Positions 17,863 to 25,978 of a DNA stretch of 64,000 bases are shown here, in pieces; the stretch's first letter is position 1, and every line of letters starts with the position of its first letter. Origin of the DNA: Actinomadura viridilutea (GTDB lineage Bacteria > Actinomycetota > Actinomycetes > Streptosporangiales > Streptosporangiaceae). The notes under the pieces were generated by a model. That model had not been told where the DNA came from. It saw only the letters and a list, made by a program, of their open reading frames with translations, and searched no databases. The translations under genes were made by a program, and so were the position numbers. The DNA is taken from assembly GCA_003001795.1 (NCBI GenBank), contig PVNI01000012.1, positions 62,001 to 126,000 of the forward strand, given 5' to 3'.

Positions 17863-17884
17863 TTGACTGACACGAGACAGTCAA
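17863..17884. promoter_or_regulatory. Perfect inverted repeat, candidate operator
   Basis: TTGACTG-N8-CAGTCAA is an exact 7+7 palindrome about 240 bases upstream of the P450 start. It is not GC-rich and has no T-run, so it looks like a dimeric regulator site and not a terminator. The right arm with flank, AGACAGTCAA, is the reverse complement of TTGACTGTCT found at the TetR locus (28091-28100). Confidence 0.45.
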
Positions 17885-18038
17885 CGATCAGTGTGAGCCG
17901 GACCGCATCCGGGACAGGTGATCGAACGAATCATCGATATCGGCGATGCCCAATGAGGGCGTCCGACTCGGGCGGGGGCATGCGTCGTCCCGCCGAGAGG
18001 AAACAGCGGAAGCCCGTCCCCGGAACGGGACGGCGGAC

Positions 18039-18452
18039 TCAGCGCTTGAGAGCGGCGTCGGCGATCTGCGCGTTCAGCGGCGTCGGCAGCAGGTCGGTCC
18101 ACGGCCGCTTCGTGGACACCTTGAAACCCCCGACGATCGTCCGGCCGCCGCAGCGGGCCGTCACGTCGTACAGGCCGGGACGCGCGTCGCGTCGGATCAC
18201 CGCCGTGCCGACGCCGAGGTCGTCCTCCCCGCCCAGCGCGACCGTCCCGGTGAACGCCGCCGACCGCGCCCAGCGGCGCTCGGCCGCCGTGCAGCCGGGG
18301 ACGGCGATGTCGACCCGCTGGCCGGGACGCGGCGTGCTCGGGGACACCAGCACCGGCCGCGCGCCGATGGCCGTGATCTGGCCGGAGACCGGGCACACCA
18401 GTCCCGCCGCGATCAAAGCGGTGCCGACCACGGCGAAGCCGCGCAGGCGCAA
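18039..18452 (-). CDS. Small exported protein, Ig-like fold suspected
   Basis: 137 residues. The start is a TTG at 18452, accepted because AGAGGAG precedes it at the right distance. The N-terminus MRLRGFAVVGTALIAAGLVCPVSG is a signal peptide. The mature part reads PVLVSPSTPRPGQRVDIAVPGC, then a beta-rich core ending ARCGGRTIVGGFKVS, with two Cys that could pair. This is a pattern of actinomycete extracellular Ig-like modules of unknown role. It is a single-gene unit between the terpenoid promoter region and rarD. Confidence 0.65.
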   Translation of the reverse strand: MRLRGFAVVGTALIAAGLVCPVSGQITAIGARPVLVSPSTPRPGQRVDIAVPGCTAAERRWARSAAFTGTVALGGEDDLGVGTAVIRRDARPGLYDVTARCGGRTIVGGFKVSTKRPWTDLLPTPLNAQIADAALKR

Positions 18453-18567
18453 CCGTACTCCTCTTGTGTCCGAATGCGGGGAGGCGCCGTCCTCGGGGAC
18501 GCGCCGAGCGGCACTCTAGTGGCTTCCGGGCGCTCCCTCTAGGGATGTCCGCAAATACCGGAAAAGG

Positions 18568-19482
18568 TCAGGCGGCTTCGGGGGCGGGGCGCCGCAGGGT
18601 CCGGCGCGTCCGGCGCCCCGCGGACATGCCGTCCACGGTCAGCACCACCAGCGCCGCCCACACCAGCAGGAACCCGATCCACCGGCTCGCGGGCATGTCC
18701 TCATGCTGCACCAGCAGCCCGATGAGGAACTGCAGCACCGGCGCCAGATATTGCAGCATGCCGACCACGCTCAGCGGGATCCGGGTCGCCGACGCGTTGA
18801 ACAGCAGCAGCGGGATCGCCGTCACCACCCCGGCGCCCGCGAGCAGCACCATGTTGCCCAACCCGTGGTGCCCGAACGCCGCCGAGCCGTCCGCCTCCAG
18901 GACCAGCGCGAGGACGAACGCCGGCGCGAACATCGCCGCGGTCTCCACCGCCAGGCTCTCCACCGACGGCGTGTTCGCGTACTTCTTGATGAGCCCGTAC
19001 ACCCCGAAGGAGCAGGCGAGCACGAGCGCGATCCACGGCAGCCGCCCGTAGTCGGCGGTGAGCACCGCGACCGCCGCCGCGCCCAGCCCGACCGCCGTCC
19101 ACTGCCCGGCCCGCAGCCGCTCCCGGAACACCGCCACCCCGAGCAGGATGCTGATCAGCGGATTGATGAAGTAGCCGAGGGACGCCTCGATCGTCTGACC
19201 GGTGTTGACGGCATAGATATAGGTGCCCCAGTTCGCGCTGATCACCAGGGCGGCGACGCTCAGCAGCAGCACCCGCCGCCGGGTCAGCGCGCGCACCCAC
19301 GACCAGTGCCGCAGCGCCGCGCACAGCACCAGCGCGGCCGCCAGCGACCACATGATCCGATGCGCGAGGATCTCCACCGGCCCGGCCGGCTTGAGCAGCG
19401 GCCAGTAGAGCGGGAACAGCCCCCACAGCCCGTAGGCGGCGATGCCGTACAGCATCCCCCGTCGATCTACCACAGCGCCCAC
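18568..19482 (-). CDS. rarD: RarD-type EamA-family membrane transporter
   Basis: About 304 residues with ten hydrophobic helices in two EamA repeats. The N-terminal GIAAYGLWGLFPLYWPLLKPAGPVEILAHRIMWS is diagnostic for RarD, and SANWGTYIYAVNTG, LGYFINPLI and PLLLFNASATRIPLS are also typical. RarD proteins are drug/metabolite exporters of unproven substrate (named for a chloramphenicol-sensitivity link). GTG at 19482 or 19473 or ATG at 19455 are all possible starts; the first is used here. It is divergent from msrA across an 88-base gap. Confidence 0.92.
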   Translation of the reverse strand: MGAVVDRRGMLYGIAAYGLWGLFPLYWPLLKPAGPVEILAHRIMWSLAAALVLCAALRHWSWVRALTRRRVLLLSVAALVISANWGTYIYAVNTGQTIEASLGYFINPLISILLGVAVFRERLRAGQWTAVGLGAAAVAVLTADYGRLPWIALVLACSFGVYGLIKKYANTPSVESLAVETAAMFAPAFVLALVLEADGSAAFGHHGLGNMVLLAGAGVVTAIPLLLFNASATRIPLSVVGMLQYLAPVLQFLIGLLVQHEDMPASRWIGFLLVWAALVVLTVDGMSAGRRTRRTLRRPAPEAA

Positions 19483-19570
19483 CGTACCAGGACGTAATCC
19501 CCCAAACCTGGTCACGGTCCTGTCGATCGCCCCCTTCAGGGCGCCGACACGGCGAGCTAGTGTGGACGAC

Positions 19571-20221
19571 ATGTTCGGCTTCACCAAGACCGAGATGGTC
19601 TCCCCGGAGAAGGCGCTTCCCGGCCGGGACGAGCCGATGCCCGTCCCGCCCCGCCACGAGGTGCTCGACGCGCCGCTCACCCCGCCCTACCCCGAGGGCT
19701 CCGAGGTGGCGGAGTTCGCGCTGGGCTGCTTCTGGGGCGCCGAACGCACGTTCTGGCAGACCCCCGGCGTTATCTCCACGTCCGTCGGCTACGAGGGCGG
19801 CTACACGCCGAACCCCACCTACGAAGAGGTCTGCACCGGCCTCACCGGCCACGCCGAGACCGTCCGCGTCGTCTACGACCCCGCCAAGATCTCCTACGAG
19901 GAGCTCCTGCGCGTCTTCTGGGAGGCGCACGACCCCACCCAGGGCATGCGCCAGGGCAACGACATCGGCACCCAGTACCGCTCGGCCGTCTTCTACCACG
20001 GCGACGCGCAGCGCAAGGCCGCCGAAGCGTCCCGCGACGCCTACCAGAAGGTCCTCGCCCAAGCCGGCTACGGCCGCATCACCACCGAGATCACCCCGGC
20101 CGCGACCTTCTACTTCGCCGAGGACTACCACCAGCAGTACCTCCACAAGAACCCCAACGGGTACTGCGGCCTGGGCGGCACGGGCCTGTCCTGCCCCGTC
20201 GGCGTCGCCCCCGCCGAGTAG
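19571..20221 (+). CDS. msrA: Peptide methionine sulfoxide reductase A
   Basis: 216 residues. Reduces methionine-S-sulfoxide in proteins, a cytoplasmic oxidative-repair enzyme. The catalytic Cys lies in FALGCFWGAERTFW, the substrate-pocket pattern GYEGGYTPNPTYEEVCTG is present, and the C-terminal GLSCPVG supplies a resolving Cys. The N-terminal extension of about 45 residues (MFGFTKTEMVSPEKALPGRD) is typical of actinobacterial MsrA. ATG at 19571 is used; an in-frame GTG lies at 19562. It is convergent with the SLOG gene, with only five bases between stops. Confidence 0.97.
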   Translation: MFGFTKTEMVSPEKALPGRDEPMPVPPRHEVLDAPLTPPYPEGSEVAEFALGCFWGAERTFWQTPGVISTSVGYEGGYTPNPTYEEVCTGLTGHAETVRVVYDPAKISYEELLRVFWEAHDPTQGMRQGNDIGTQYRSAVFYHGDAQRKAAEASRDAYQKVLAQAGYGRITTEITPAATFYFAEDYHQQYLHKNPNGYCGLGGTGLSCPVGVAPAE

Positions 20222-20226
20222 GGACG

Positions 20227-20703
20227 TCAGTCGCGCCGGGCGCCGTCCGGCCAGAAGACGCGGACGGGGATGCCGTGTTCCCGGGCGTAGGCGACGACGT
20301 CGGCCGTCCCGCCGTAACCGCGTGCGGGCTTGCCGTCCCAGACGGCCCACAGCTCGTCGGCGCGGTCGAGCATGAAGGCGCTCGCGGCCATGTGCGCCTC
20401 TGAGTCGGACTCGACGTAGGGCAACCGGTGCACCGTGGCGGCGGCCGCCAAGAGCCGGTCGTACTCCGCGTGGGCCTCCTCGGGCAGACCGTCGCGGTAC
20501 TGCTCGGCGGGGACGATGACCTCAAGTGCGTATCCGTGGTCGTGGACGGCCCGGGCGAAGATCTGGTCGGCGCCGTCCGCGAGGCAGGACAGGCCGACGA
20601 TCGGGCCGTCATGGTCGGCGATGGCGGCGCGGAGGGCGCGGTCGACGAGGCGTTCCGTCTCGGGCGGCAGTCCGCGGTGCCCGGAGATCGCGATTCGCGG
20701 CAT
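20227..20703 (-). CDS. SLOG-fold nucleotide-sensing type protein
   Basis: 158 residues starting MPRIAISGHRGLPPETE. The SGHR motif at the first strand, then LSCLADGADQIFA and the C-terminal KPARGYGGTADVVAYARE, follow the Rossmann-like SLOG/YspA pattern, in which the glycine-rich ends bind nucleotide-derived ligands. No membrane or effector domain is fused. It starts 11 bases after the XRE-TPR regulator stop on the same strand, so the two are probably one transcript. Related stand-alone SLOG proteins occur in stress and conflict systems, but a role here is not shown. Confidence 0.75.
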   Translation of the reverse strand: MPRIAISGHRGLPPETERLVDRALRAAIADHDGPIVGLSCLADGADQIFARAVHDHGYALEVIVPAEQYRDGLPEEAHAEYDRLLAAAATVHRLPYVESDSEAHMAASAFMLDRADELWAVWDGKPARGYGGTADVVAYAREHGIPVRVFWPDGARRD

Positions 20704-20714
20704 GGTCGCTCGTT

Positions 20715-21983
20715 TCAGGCCAAGGTGGCTCGAAGACGCCGGTCGAACTCTCGTACTTTCGGGGTTATAGGACCGGAGTACTCCCGACGGAACCGCCGGG
20801 CCCGCTGGATGACGCGCTCGGACGCGTAGGTCACGCCGGTGCCCAACGCCTCGTCCGCGAGCCGGAACGCCTCGTCCACTTGCGCGTCGTCGTGACGGCG
20901 CTGACCGCCCTGACGGACGGCGGTCGCGACCTCGAGCATGATGACGGCCCGCTGCTTCGGCGCGGGCTGGGCGCTCGTCAACGACTCGGCGAATGCCGCG
21001 AGCGCCGGGCCGGGCTGGCTGAGGCGGACCGCGACCAGGGCTCGGTATCCGGCGAACTTGGCCTGATCGAAGGGGAAGACCCACGGCCAGGGCGGCGGCG
21101 ACTGCGCCGCCTCTTCGACGGCCTGCTCCGCGACGAGGAGCGCTCGTGTCGCCTCGTCCTCGTTCCGGCGCGCGGAGTGCGCGAGCGCCTCGATCGACGC
21201 AAGCCATGCCCGGGGCGTGGGGTGCTGCTTCGGCCCCATCTGCTCGCGTGCTTCGTTGAGAAGAGCGAGCCCGAGCACGGGGTCGCCCGCGTCGATCTCG
21301 AAAGCGGCGAGGCTGCCGAGCATGTAGGCGGCGAGCAGGTCATGCTGCGCGCGGCGGGCCCTGTCGATGGCGTGGCGGTAGTAGGTGCGGGCGGTGCCGA
21401 TGTCGTGCATGTCGGCGTGCAGCCACGCGGCGAATCCCGCCGCCTCGCTGACCGCGGCGGCGATGCCGGACGCGAACGGGGACCGTTCGGACCGCGCGTA
21501 GAGCCGGTTCGCCATCTCCACGTGGCCGGTCACGCTGCGGACCAGATCTCGCGCCGGAGTGCCGGCGTCCAATCTCCGCTGGCTGCCGGTGATGGCGGTC
21601 AGGGTGGACGCGGTGCTCTCGTCGACTTCGCAACGAGCGGGAACTGGGAGCATCGCCAACGCGATGGTCTTACCGAAGTCTCGGCGCTTCGTGGTGCTCT
21701 CCCCTTCTGGTGTACCGAAACGGAGCAAATGCACGGGTATTCCGAGTTTGTGGGAAATCTCCCGAATCTGGTCGACGGTGAGCGGCTGGACGCCCCTGAG
21801 CACCTTCGACACCCAGCTTTGGGAGTAACCGAGCGCTGCCGCCAGATCGGTCTGCGCCCACCCGTGGGCGCGCCTGATCTCATCGAGAAGCGTCGGCATG
21901 TCGCAGCAAGAAAGCGCAGCGGCGACGGCAGGCGCGGACCAAAACTCCGGTGGCAGGCTCCGCCCTGTCTGACCCATGAGCAT
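20715..21983 (-). CDS. XRE-type HTH regulator with TPR-like sensor region (cassette A)
   Basis: About 422 residues from ATG at 21983; an ATG at 21977 is also possible. Residues about 35-90 are a Cro/C1 helix-turn-helix (EIRRAHGWAQTDLAAALGYSQSWVSKVLRG). The remainder is alpha-helical with TPR-like repeats (ARTYYRHAIDRARRAQHDLLAAYMLGSLA, LALLNEAREQMG, RALLVAEQAVEEAA). This is the actinomycete architecture in which a helical solenoid senses a ligand or protein. The gene is divergent from two overlapping small genes at 22122 and 22394, an arrangement repeated at 23721-25949, and is followed by the SLOG gene. Confidence 0.85.
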   Translation of the reverse strand: MLMGQTGRSLPPEFWSAPAVAAALSCCDMPTLLDEIRRAHGWAQTDLAAALGYSQSWVSKVLRGVQPLTVDQIREISHKLGIPVHLLRFGTPEGESTTKRRDFGKTIALAMLPVPARCEVDESTASTLTAITGSQRRLDAGTPARDLVRSVTGHVEMANRLYARSERSPFASGIAAAVSEAAGFAAWLHADMHDIGTARTYYRHAIDRARRAQHDLLAAYMLGSLAAFEIDAGDPVLGLALLNEAREQMGPKQHPTPRAWLASIEALAHSARRNEDEATRALLVAEQAVEEAAQSPPPWPWVFPFDQAKFAGYRALVAVRLSQPGPALAAFAESLTSAQPAPKQRAVIMLEVATAVRQGGQRRHDDAQVDEAFRLADEALGTGVTYASERVIQRARRFRREYSGPITPKVREFDRRLRATLA

Positions 21984-22121
21984 AAGGCTACGTCCGCACC
22001 CTTGTTCCCTCTCATTCCTCAACCGCATAGGCATTAGTCGCCTCTGTGGTAGCCGCTACCGCACGCGCTCGTGAGCTCCGAGGATCCCTGACAGTACGAC
22101 AATCCTTGAGAAAGGCAGACT

Positions 22122-22394
22122 GTGGAGTACGCGACCGTAGGAGCGCACTTGGCCGGCTTGGGGGCGCATCTGTCCGCGCGGCGCCTCGCAGTTGGAGTCG
22201 CCAACCGGGCGGTACAGGGCAAATGCACCGAGGTGGCGCATGCATTGGGCATGATCACCTTCCGGCGGCGTCCCGAGAACATGGGAGTGCAGTGGTTCTC
22301 CACCAGTCGCCAAAAGTCGATCGCCTTGGTGGACCAAATCGAAGAAGCAACTCTCTATGTATCGCGATGCCCAGTATCGGAGAGGGCGACGTGA
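22122..22394 (+). CDS. Small protein 1 of cassette A (unknown family)
   Basis: 90 residues from GTG at 22122, preceded by GAGAAAGG. It is related to the product at 25204-25536: both share a LGAxLSAxR motif near the start, then CxEVAH, then xFRRR/TCRRR before a WF pair (VQWFSTS versus KWFFTSW), and a VDxxxxA region. No signal peptide or transmembrane helix is seen. Its stop overlaps the next gene's start (GTGATG), so the two small proteins are co-translated. The link to the divergent XRE-TPR gene is conserved between cassettes, suggesting a regulator-target relation. I recognise no named domain. Confidence 0.65.
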   Translation: MEYATVGAHLAGLGAHLSARRLAVGVANRAVQGKCTEVAHALGMITFRRRPENMGVQWFSTSRQKSIALVDQIEEATLYVSRCPVSERAT

Positions 22395-22822
22395 TGGCCG
22401 CGCGGTGGCCGAAGGGAGAGGTGACGCAGGGCTCAGCCGAACTGGACGCTCCCCGCGCCCTGGCCGAACTGCGGCGCGCATTCCCAGGGGTGATGACCTG
22501 GTACGGGCACCACACCGATCGATGGTTCGCCTTGCTGGGACGGGGGCGTGGCGCACGACTCCTCGAGGCGGCATCGCCTGCGGACTTGGGGCGGATGCTG
22601 AATGCGGCCGGTCTGCGATCGGCTCACCCGGTCTCGGGTGCGGACAGGTTGATGCCGGCCGTCTGCTCTACCTCTGCGCTGTCGACGAGACCGCCATCGG
22701 GATCGCCGTGCCCAGCACCCCCATCGTCGCGATCGCGAGGGCAGCATGAGGCGGCGCGGCGACAGGGGTGGGTGCACCGACTGCTGGATGCGGTGACCTG
22801 GAACAAGAGCTGGTCGCCGTGA
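22394..22822 (+). CDS. Small protein 2 of cassette A (WYG/WFALLGRGR family)
   Basis: 142 residues from ATG at 22394 (GTG at 22391 is also in frame), preceded by GGAGAGGGCG. The N-half carries LRRAFPGVMTWYGHHTDRWFALLGRGRGARLLEAASPADLG, and the C-terminus HEAARRQGWVHRLLDAVTWNKSWSP. The paralogue at 25521-25949 has exactly the same length, the same N-half pattern and nearly the same C-terminus, with a variable Ser/Pro linker between. No membrane segment. Proteins with the N-half pattern are familiar next to HTH regulators in actinomycetes, but I know no function. Confidence 0.68.
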   Translation: MAARWPKGEVTQGSAELDAPRALAELRRAFPGVMTWYGHHTDRWFALLGRGRGARLLEAASPADLGRMLNAAGLRSAHPVSGADRLMPAVCSTSALSTRPPSGSPCPAPPSSRSRGQHEAARRQGWVHRLLDAVTWNKSWSP

Positions 22823-22828
22823 TGAGCC

Positions 22829-22962
22829 ACCGCAGTCACGGCACGTGACGCGGCAAGCCGTGACTGCGCGCTGGGCCTCGCGCCGCGGGTGACCCGCCCC
22901 CTTCCTCGCGGTGCGAGGCGGACCCTCGGGGCGCCGCGTTCTTCCCCGCCCCGAGGGTCCTT
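22829..22962 (+). ncRNA. Conserved hairpin-rich 3' element of cassette A (with terminator)
   Basis: Starting six bases after the cassette stop are three strong hairpins in series. An 11-bp stem GCAGTCACGGC/GCCGTGACTGC (22832-22867); a 6-bp CCTCGC-GGT-GCGAGG (22904-22918); and a 12-bp GGACCCTCGGGG/CCCCGAGGGTCC (22920-22960), which probably terminates transcription. The same three hairpins in the same order follow cassette B (25979-26113), where one base change turns an A-T pair into G-T and keeps the first stem. It may be a 3' UTR/terminator or a small structured RNA; the type chosen is provisional. Confidence 0.5.
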
Positions 22963-23199
22963 CCAATCGCTCGCGCCCTGGATACCCACGCCAGGTGGTT
23001 GATCGCCGCTGTGCACGACGCACCATCGCCACACGCAAGGTCTCCGTTGCCGAGAACACTCTCCTTGAGGCCGAGGCCATCGCACCGGACTGGATGCGCC
23101 ACCACGCCCTTGCTCGCGACGTGGTGCGCGAGGTCGCCGAGCGAACCAAACGGCGCACGACGCCGATTCAAGAGCTCGCGCAGCGATTGCGCGTCGAAC

Positions 23200-23469
23200 T
23201 CTGAAGCCGACTCGGGCGTGTTTCGAAGTAGGTGGAGCCATTCGTTGATCCCGCATTCCACAGCGTGGCGGCCCCCGGGAGTTGACCGGGTCGAAGGCAG
23301 GGGATGGCCACCGCGGCCGCCCTGCCGCTGCCGGGCCGGGTCGGCCAGGACGGGCAATGCCACGGCGGCGCAGCTGGGCACGGTCGCGCGTAGGAGGAGA
23401 CGCCTTGTCGGCGCGCACCCGTTCGGGGGGCCACGGACGGCCGATGCGGGCGATGCCGAGGCCGCCCAA
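23200..23469 (-). pseudogene. IS5-family transposase remnant
   Basis: Minus-strand reading gives GLGIARIGRPWPPERVRADKA then RDRAQLRRRGIA and PAFDPVNSRG in one frame, and RHAVECGIN joined to EWLHLLR in another. These are the DDE transposase patterns of IS5-type elements (ERVRADKAY, LRRRGI, RHAVECGINRLK and the terminal AINEWL). The frame shifts near 23270, and the stretch between CGIN and EWL is deleted, so the copy is dead. No N-terminal half or terminal inverted repeats could be found. The rest of 22963-23720 holds nothing else I can support. Confidence 0.65.
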
Positions 23470-23720
23470 TCACGGCCTCGAACCGCCGAGCATCTGCGCG
23501 CCGGCCAGCGGTCACCACCGGCGACAGCGGCGTCTGCCGGCCGGCTCGGTGGCTGCGGCTTGACTTTTGCGGACGTCAGTGCGAATAGCGCATGCAGGCA
23601 GGTGGTCGGTGCCCCGGCGCATCAGAAGAGCCAAGGGCGCAGCCGTGGTGCAGGCCGCTGACACTCGGTCTTTGCGCAGATGTGCGGGGCCTGGTGCGGG
23701 AGCATCAGACTGGCGGCCGG

Positions 23721-24959
23721 TCAGGCCGCGTGGGCGTCCAGGATGTCGCGCACGTCCGGAATGTCGCGGAACGGCTCCAGTTTCGCCAGGACGACACGGC
23801 TCCGCGCGGTCGTCCGGTCGCTCGCGATGTCGGCCGTGAGGCTGAGCATGTGGTCTGCCGTGCGGGCCGCCTCTTCCGGCTCGTTGGCGTCCACAAGGGC
23901 GACCGCCAGCCAGGAGAGATAGAAAGCGAACTCGCGCGTGTGCGCCGCGTCGTAACGACTCAAGACTTCGTGTAGGAGGGGGACGGCGCGCAGAGGCTTT
24001 CGCAGCTCGGTGTAAACGCGCGCGTCCATCACGTCGAGTTCTTCGGGGGAAACCCAATAGGCCCAGAGGGGCGCCTCTTCGTGTTCCCCGGCCGCCAGTG
24101 CTTCGTGAGCCTGGCTCAGAGCGCGCATGGCGAGCTGTGCTTGTCCCGCCATGGTGTGCGCCCAAGCCACGCGGTCGAAGTAGAGAGCTCTCGCTCTTGC
24201 CGGGGCATCGGGGCCCGCCTCTTCAAGCGCCGCGTGTGCGAGGCTTACTGCCTCATCCTCGCGTCCCGTGTTCGCGTACTGGTAAGCGAGGCTCCCGGCG
24301 ATGTGGCCCACGAGGGCGGCATCTCCCGCTTCCCGTGCTGCCGAGACACCGAGCCTGTACGCCCGTTCCGCCTGGTCATGCCGTCCCGCGTCGCTTGCGA
24401 TCCATCCCGCGATCTGGGCGATCTCGCCGATGCCGGCGAGCAGGGCTCGGCCGACGTCCTCCGTGTGCGTCGTCTCACGGTAGAGCCGGACGGCCCGGTT
24501 CAGCTCCCGGAACGCCGGGGCCAGCAGATCCCCGCCCGCTACCACATCATCGGCGAGGCGCAATCCGTGTGCTCGGGCAGCGAGGGCCGCCGCCGTTGAC
24601 GCCCCGACACGGTGGCCTCCCGCGTCGGCGAGCGGCCCCAGGTGTTCGCCGTCCTCGGGGAGGAGTACCGAGAGAGGCTCAGCCGGGCCGGGCGCCGCGG
24701 TGTAGCTTGTGGTGCCTCGGGCGTAGGCCGCCGCCCGTTCAAGATCGTCCAGTGGAACCTGCAGGGCCGCCGCCAAGGGCTGTAGCCAGACATCGGGGAC
24801 CCGTTCGCCGCGCTCCCAACGGCTGATCTCGTGGCGGGTGACCGACGCCGTACCGGCAATCCGGCACAGCAGTTCCGCCAATTGCCGCTGGCTTTTGCCC
24901 GTATTGCGGCGCAGTCGCGCGAGATGTTCGCCGAACCGCTTGCGTCTCTCATTGATCAC
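23721..24959 (-). CDS. XRE-type HTH regulator with TPR-like sensor region (cassette B)
   Basis: 412 residues from ATG at 24959. The HTH occupies about residues 8-75 (FGEHLARLRRNTGKSQRQLAELL, then SVTRHEISRWERGERVPDVW). A linker with Pro/Ala and then TPR-like helices follow (QAERAYRLGVSAAREAGDAALVGHIAGSLAYQYANTG; EDEAVSLAHAALEEAG; LAMRALSQAHEALAAGE). It is only distantly similar to the cassette A regulator, in contrast to the adjoining small proteins, which suggests regulator exchange or rapid divergence. It is divergent from the genes at 25204 and 25521. Autoregulation through the 24960-25200 region is likely but no clear operator is visible. Confidence 0.87.
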   Translation of the reverse strand: MINERRKRFGEHLARLRRNTGKSQRQLAELLCRIAGTASVTRHEISRWERGERVPDVWLQPLAAALQVPLDDLERAAAYARGTTSYTAAPGPAEPLSVLLPEDGEHLGPLADAGGHRVGASTAAALAARAHGLRLADDVVAGGDLLAPAFRELNRAVRLYRETTHTEDVGRALLAGIGEIAQIAGWIASDAGRHDQAERAYRLGVSAAREAGDAALVGHIAGSLAYQYANTGREDEAVSLAHAALEEAGPDAPARARALYFDRVAWAHTMAGQAQLAMRALSQAHEALAAGEHEEAPLWAYWVSPEELDVMDARVYTELRKPLRAVPLLHEVLSRYDAAHTREFAFYLSWLAVALVDANEPEEAARTADHMLSLTADIASDRTTARSRVVLAKLEPFRDIPDVRDILDAHAA

Positions 24960-25095
24960 GATGGCCCCCTCTCTTTCCCAGTCTGACCTTTCTCTGGCCC
25001 CCTGGCTGGCTCCTCTGGGGAATCCGTGCGGACGGCAGGCTCAGAGACAGGCGACTCCGGTGGGGAACGCAATGCGCGAGCCCGAAGGAAACCAC

Positions 25096-25188
25096 ATGAG
25101 CGACAACGGATGCGTTGTCTCCGGTGGACGAAACGCCTCCGAGCGCAGTGGCGAACGTACCGGCCGGGGTCTTGGAGCGACCTGGTGA
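25096..25188 (+). CDS. Possible 30-residue leader peptide of cassette B
   Basis: ATG at 25096 is preceded by GAAGGA at good distance and encodes MSDNGCVVSGGRNASERSGE, continuing to GLGATW before TGA at 25186. The stop is 15 bases before the next ATG, and the ribosome-binding site GGAGG of that gene starts at the stop codon, so it could be a translated leader. It is Ser/Gly/Arg-rich, with one Cys and no hydrophobic stretch. No equivalent is evident in cassette A, so this is tentative. Confidence 0.3.
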   Translation: MSDNGCVVSGGRNASERSGERTGRGLGATW

Positions 25189-25203
25189 GGAGGTCAACCG
25201 TCC

Positions 25204-25536
25204 ATGACAGCCGCCCCTAAGGTCAGATACAACCCATTGGCGGCGCTGGGTGCGCGATTGTCCGCGAGCCGGATGGTCGTTGACTACGCCGCGCGCGGGC
25301 TCAAGGTGAACAACCCGGCGGTGCCAGGGTGCTGTGCGGAGGTGGCGCACCCCTCGGTCCTGATCACATGTCGGCGGCGGGCCGATGACGGTGGCCGCAA
25401 GTGGTTCTTCACTTCGTGGGGCGAGGCGCTCGCACCCGTCGACGAGGTGGACGATGCGGCGATGTTCGTCGTCGGGTACCTCGTCAGACAGTCGCAACAG
25501 GCTCATCTGGAGCGAGCGCGATGCCTGCCGACATGA
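25204..25536 (+). CDS. Small protein 1 of cassette B (unknown family)
   Basis: 110 residues from ATG at 25204 with GGAGG upstream. It is a paralogue of the 22122-22394 product, sharing LGARLSASR, GCCAEVAH, CRRRADDGGRKWFFTS and VDEVDDAAMFV positions. It is longer by about 20 residues at the ends. No signal peptide or membrane helix. It overlaps the next gene by 16 bases in a different frame. The region between the shared motifs is as divergent as expected for old duplicates and not for a recent copy. Confidence 0.68.
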   Translation: MTAAPKVRYNPLAALGARLSASRMVVDYAARGLKVNNPAVPGCCAEVAHPSVLITCRRRADDGGRKWFFTSWGEALAPVDEVDDAAMFVVGYLVRQSQQAHLERARCLPT

Positions 25537-25949
25537 ATCTGTTGGCGGTGCTGCGGCATCGCTACCCCGGGATGCTCATCTGGTACGGCGGCTGTACCGG
25601 TGGGTGGTTCGCGTTACTGGGGCGTGGCAGAGAGGCGGCGTTGATCGAGGCGTCCAGTCCTGCGGAGTTGGGGCGTTTGCTGGATGCGGCAGGTTCGCAT
25701 TCGACTGCCCGCCCGGTGTCAGGGCCTGCTGGGACGGGTGGGCTGGTGTCGGCTCTGTGGTCGTCTCCGGTGCATCCGCCTCGGCCGTCTTCGGAGCGGC
25801 GGCCGCCGTCGCCTCCGCGGTCGTCATCCGTAGCGTCCCGCTCCTTGCACTCGTCGGGGACGCGGGGGCGGCATGAGGCGGCGCGGCGGCGGGGGTGGGT
25901 GCGCCGACTGCTGGATGCGGTGACCTGGAACAGGAGCTGGTCCCCTTGA
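25521..25949 (+). CDS. Small protein 2 of cassette B (WYG/WFALLGRGR family)
   Basis: 142 residues from ATG at 25521 with GGAG nine bases before it; an ATG at 25533 is an alternative. It shares with the 22394 product YPGMLIWYGG, GWFALLGRGREAALIEASSPAELGRLLDAAG and the C-terminus HEAARRRGWVRRLLDAVTWN, while the central Ser/Pro linker differs. Conservation of the two ends with a free linker suggests two contact modules. The DNA identity to cassette A rises sharply from about 25871 and continues past the stop into the hairpin element. Confidence 0.68.
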   Translation: MPADMNLLAVLRHRYPGMLIWYGGCTGGWFALLGRGREAALIEASSPAELGRLLDAAGSHSTARPVSGPAGTGGLVSALWSSPVHPPRPSSERRPPSPPRSSSVASRSLHSSGTRGRHEAARRRGWVRRLLDAVTWNRSWSP

Positions 25950-25978
25950 GGGGGCCGCTGTCGGCGTCGTCATAAGCC

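Noticed and set aside
22836..23204. A coding gene on either strand between the IS5-like remnant and cassette A
   Set aside because: Open frames exist but have no start with a ribosome-binding site and no recognisable domain; part of the frame translates the hairpin element.
24960..25095. Short palindromic patches as operators of the cassette B regulator
   Set aside because: Matches are of four to five bases only and not better than expected in GC-rich DNA.
20715..25949. RRNPP-type quorum sensing (TPR regulator plus secreted propeptide)
   Set aside because: The adjacent small proteins have no signal peptide or propeptide pattern and are 90-142 residues, so the analogy is only architectural.
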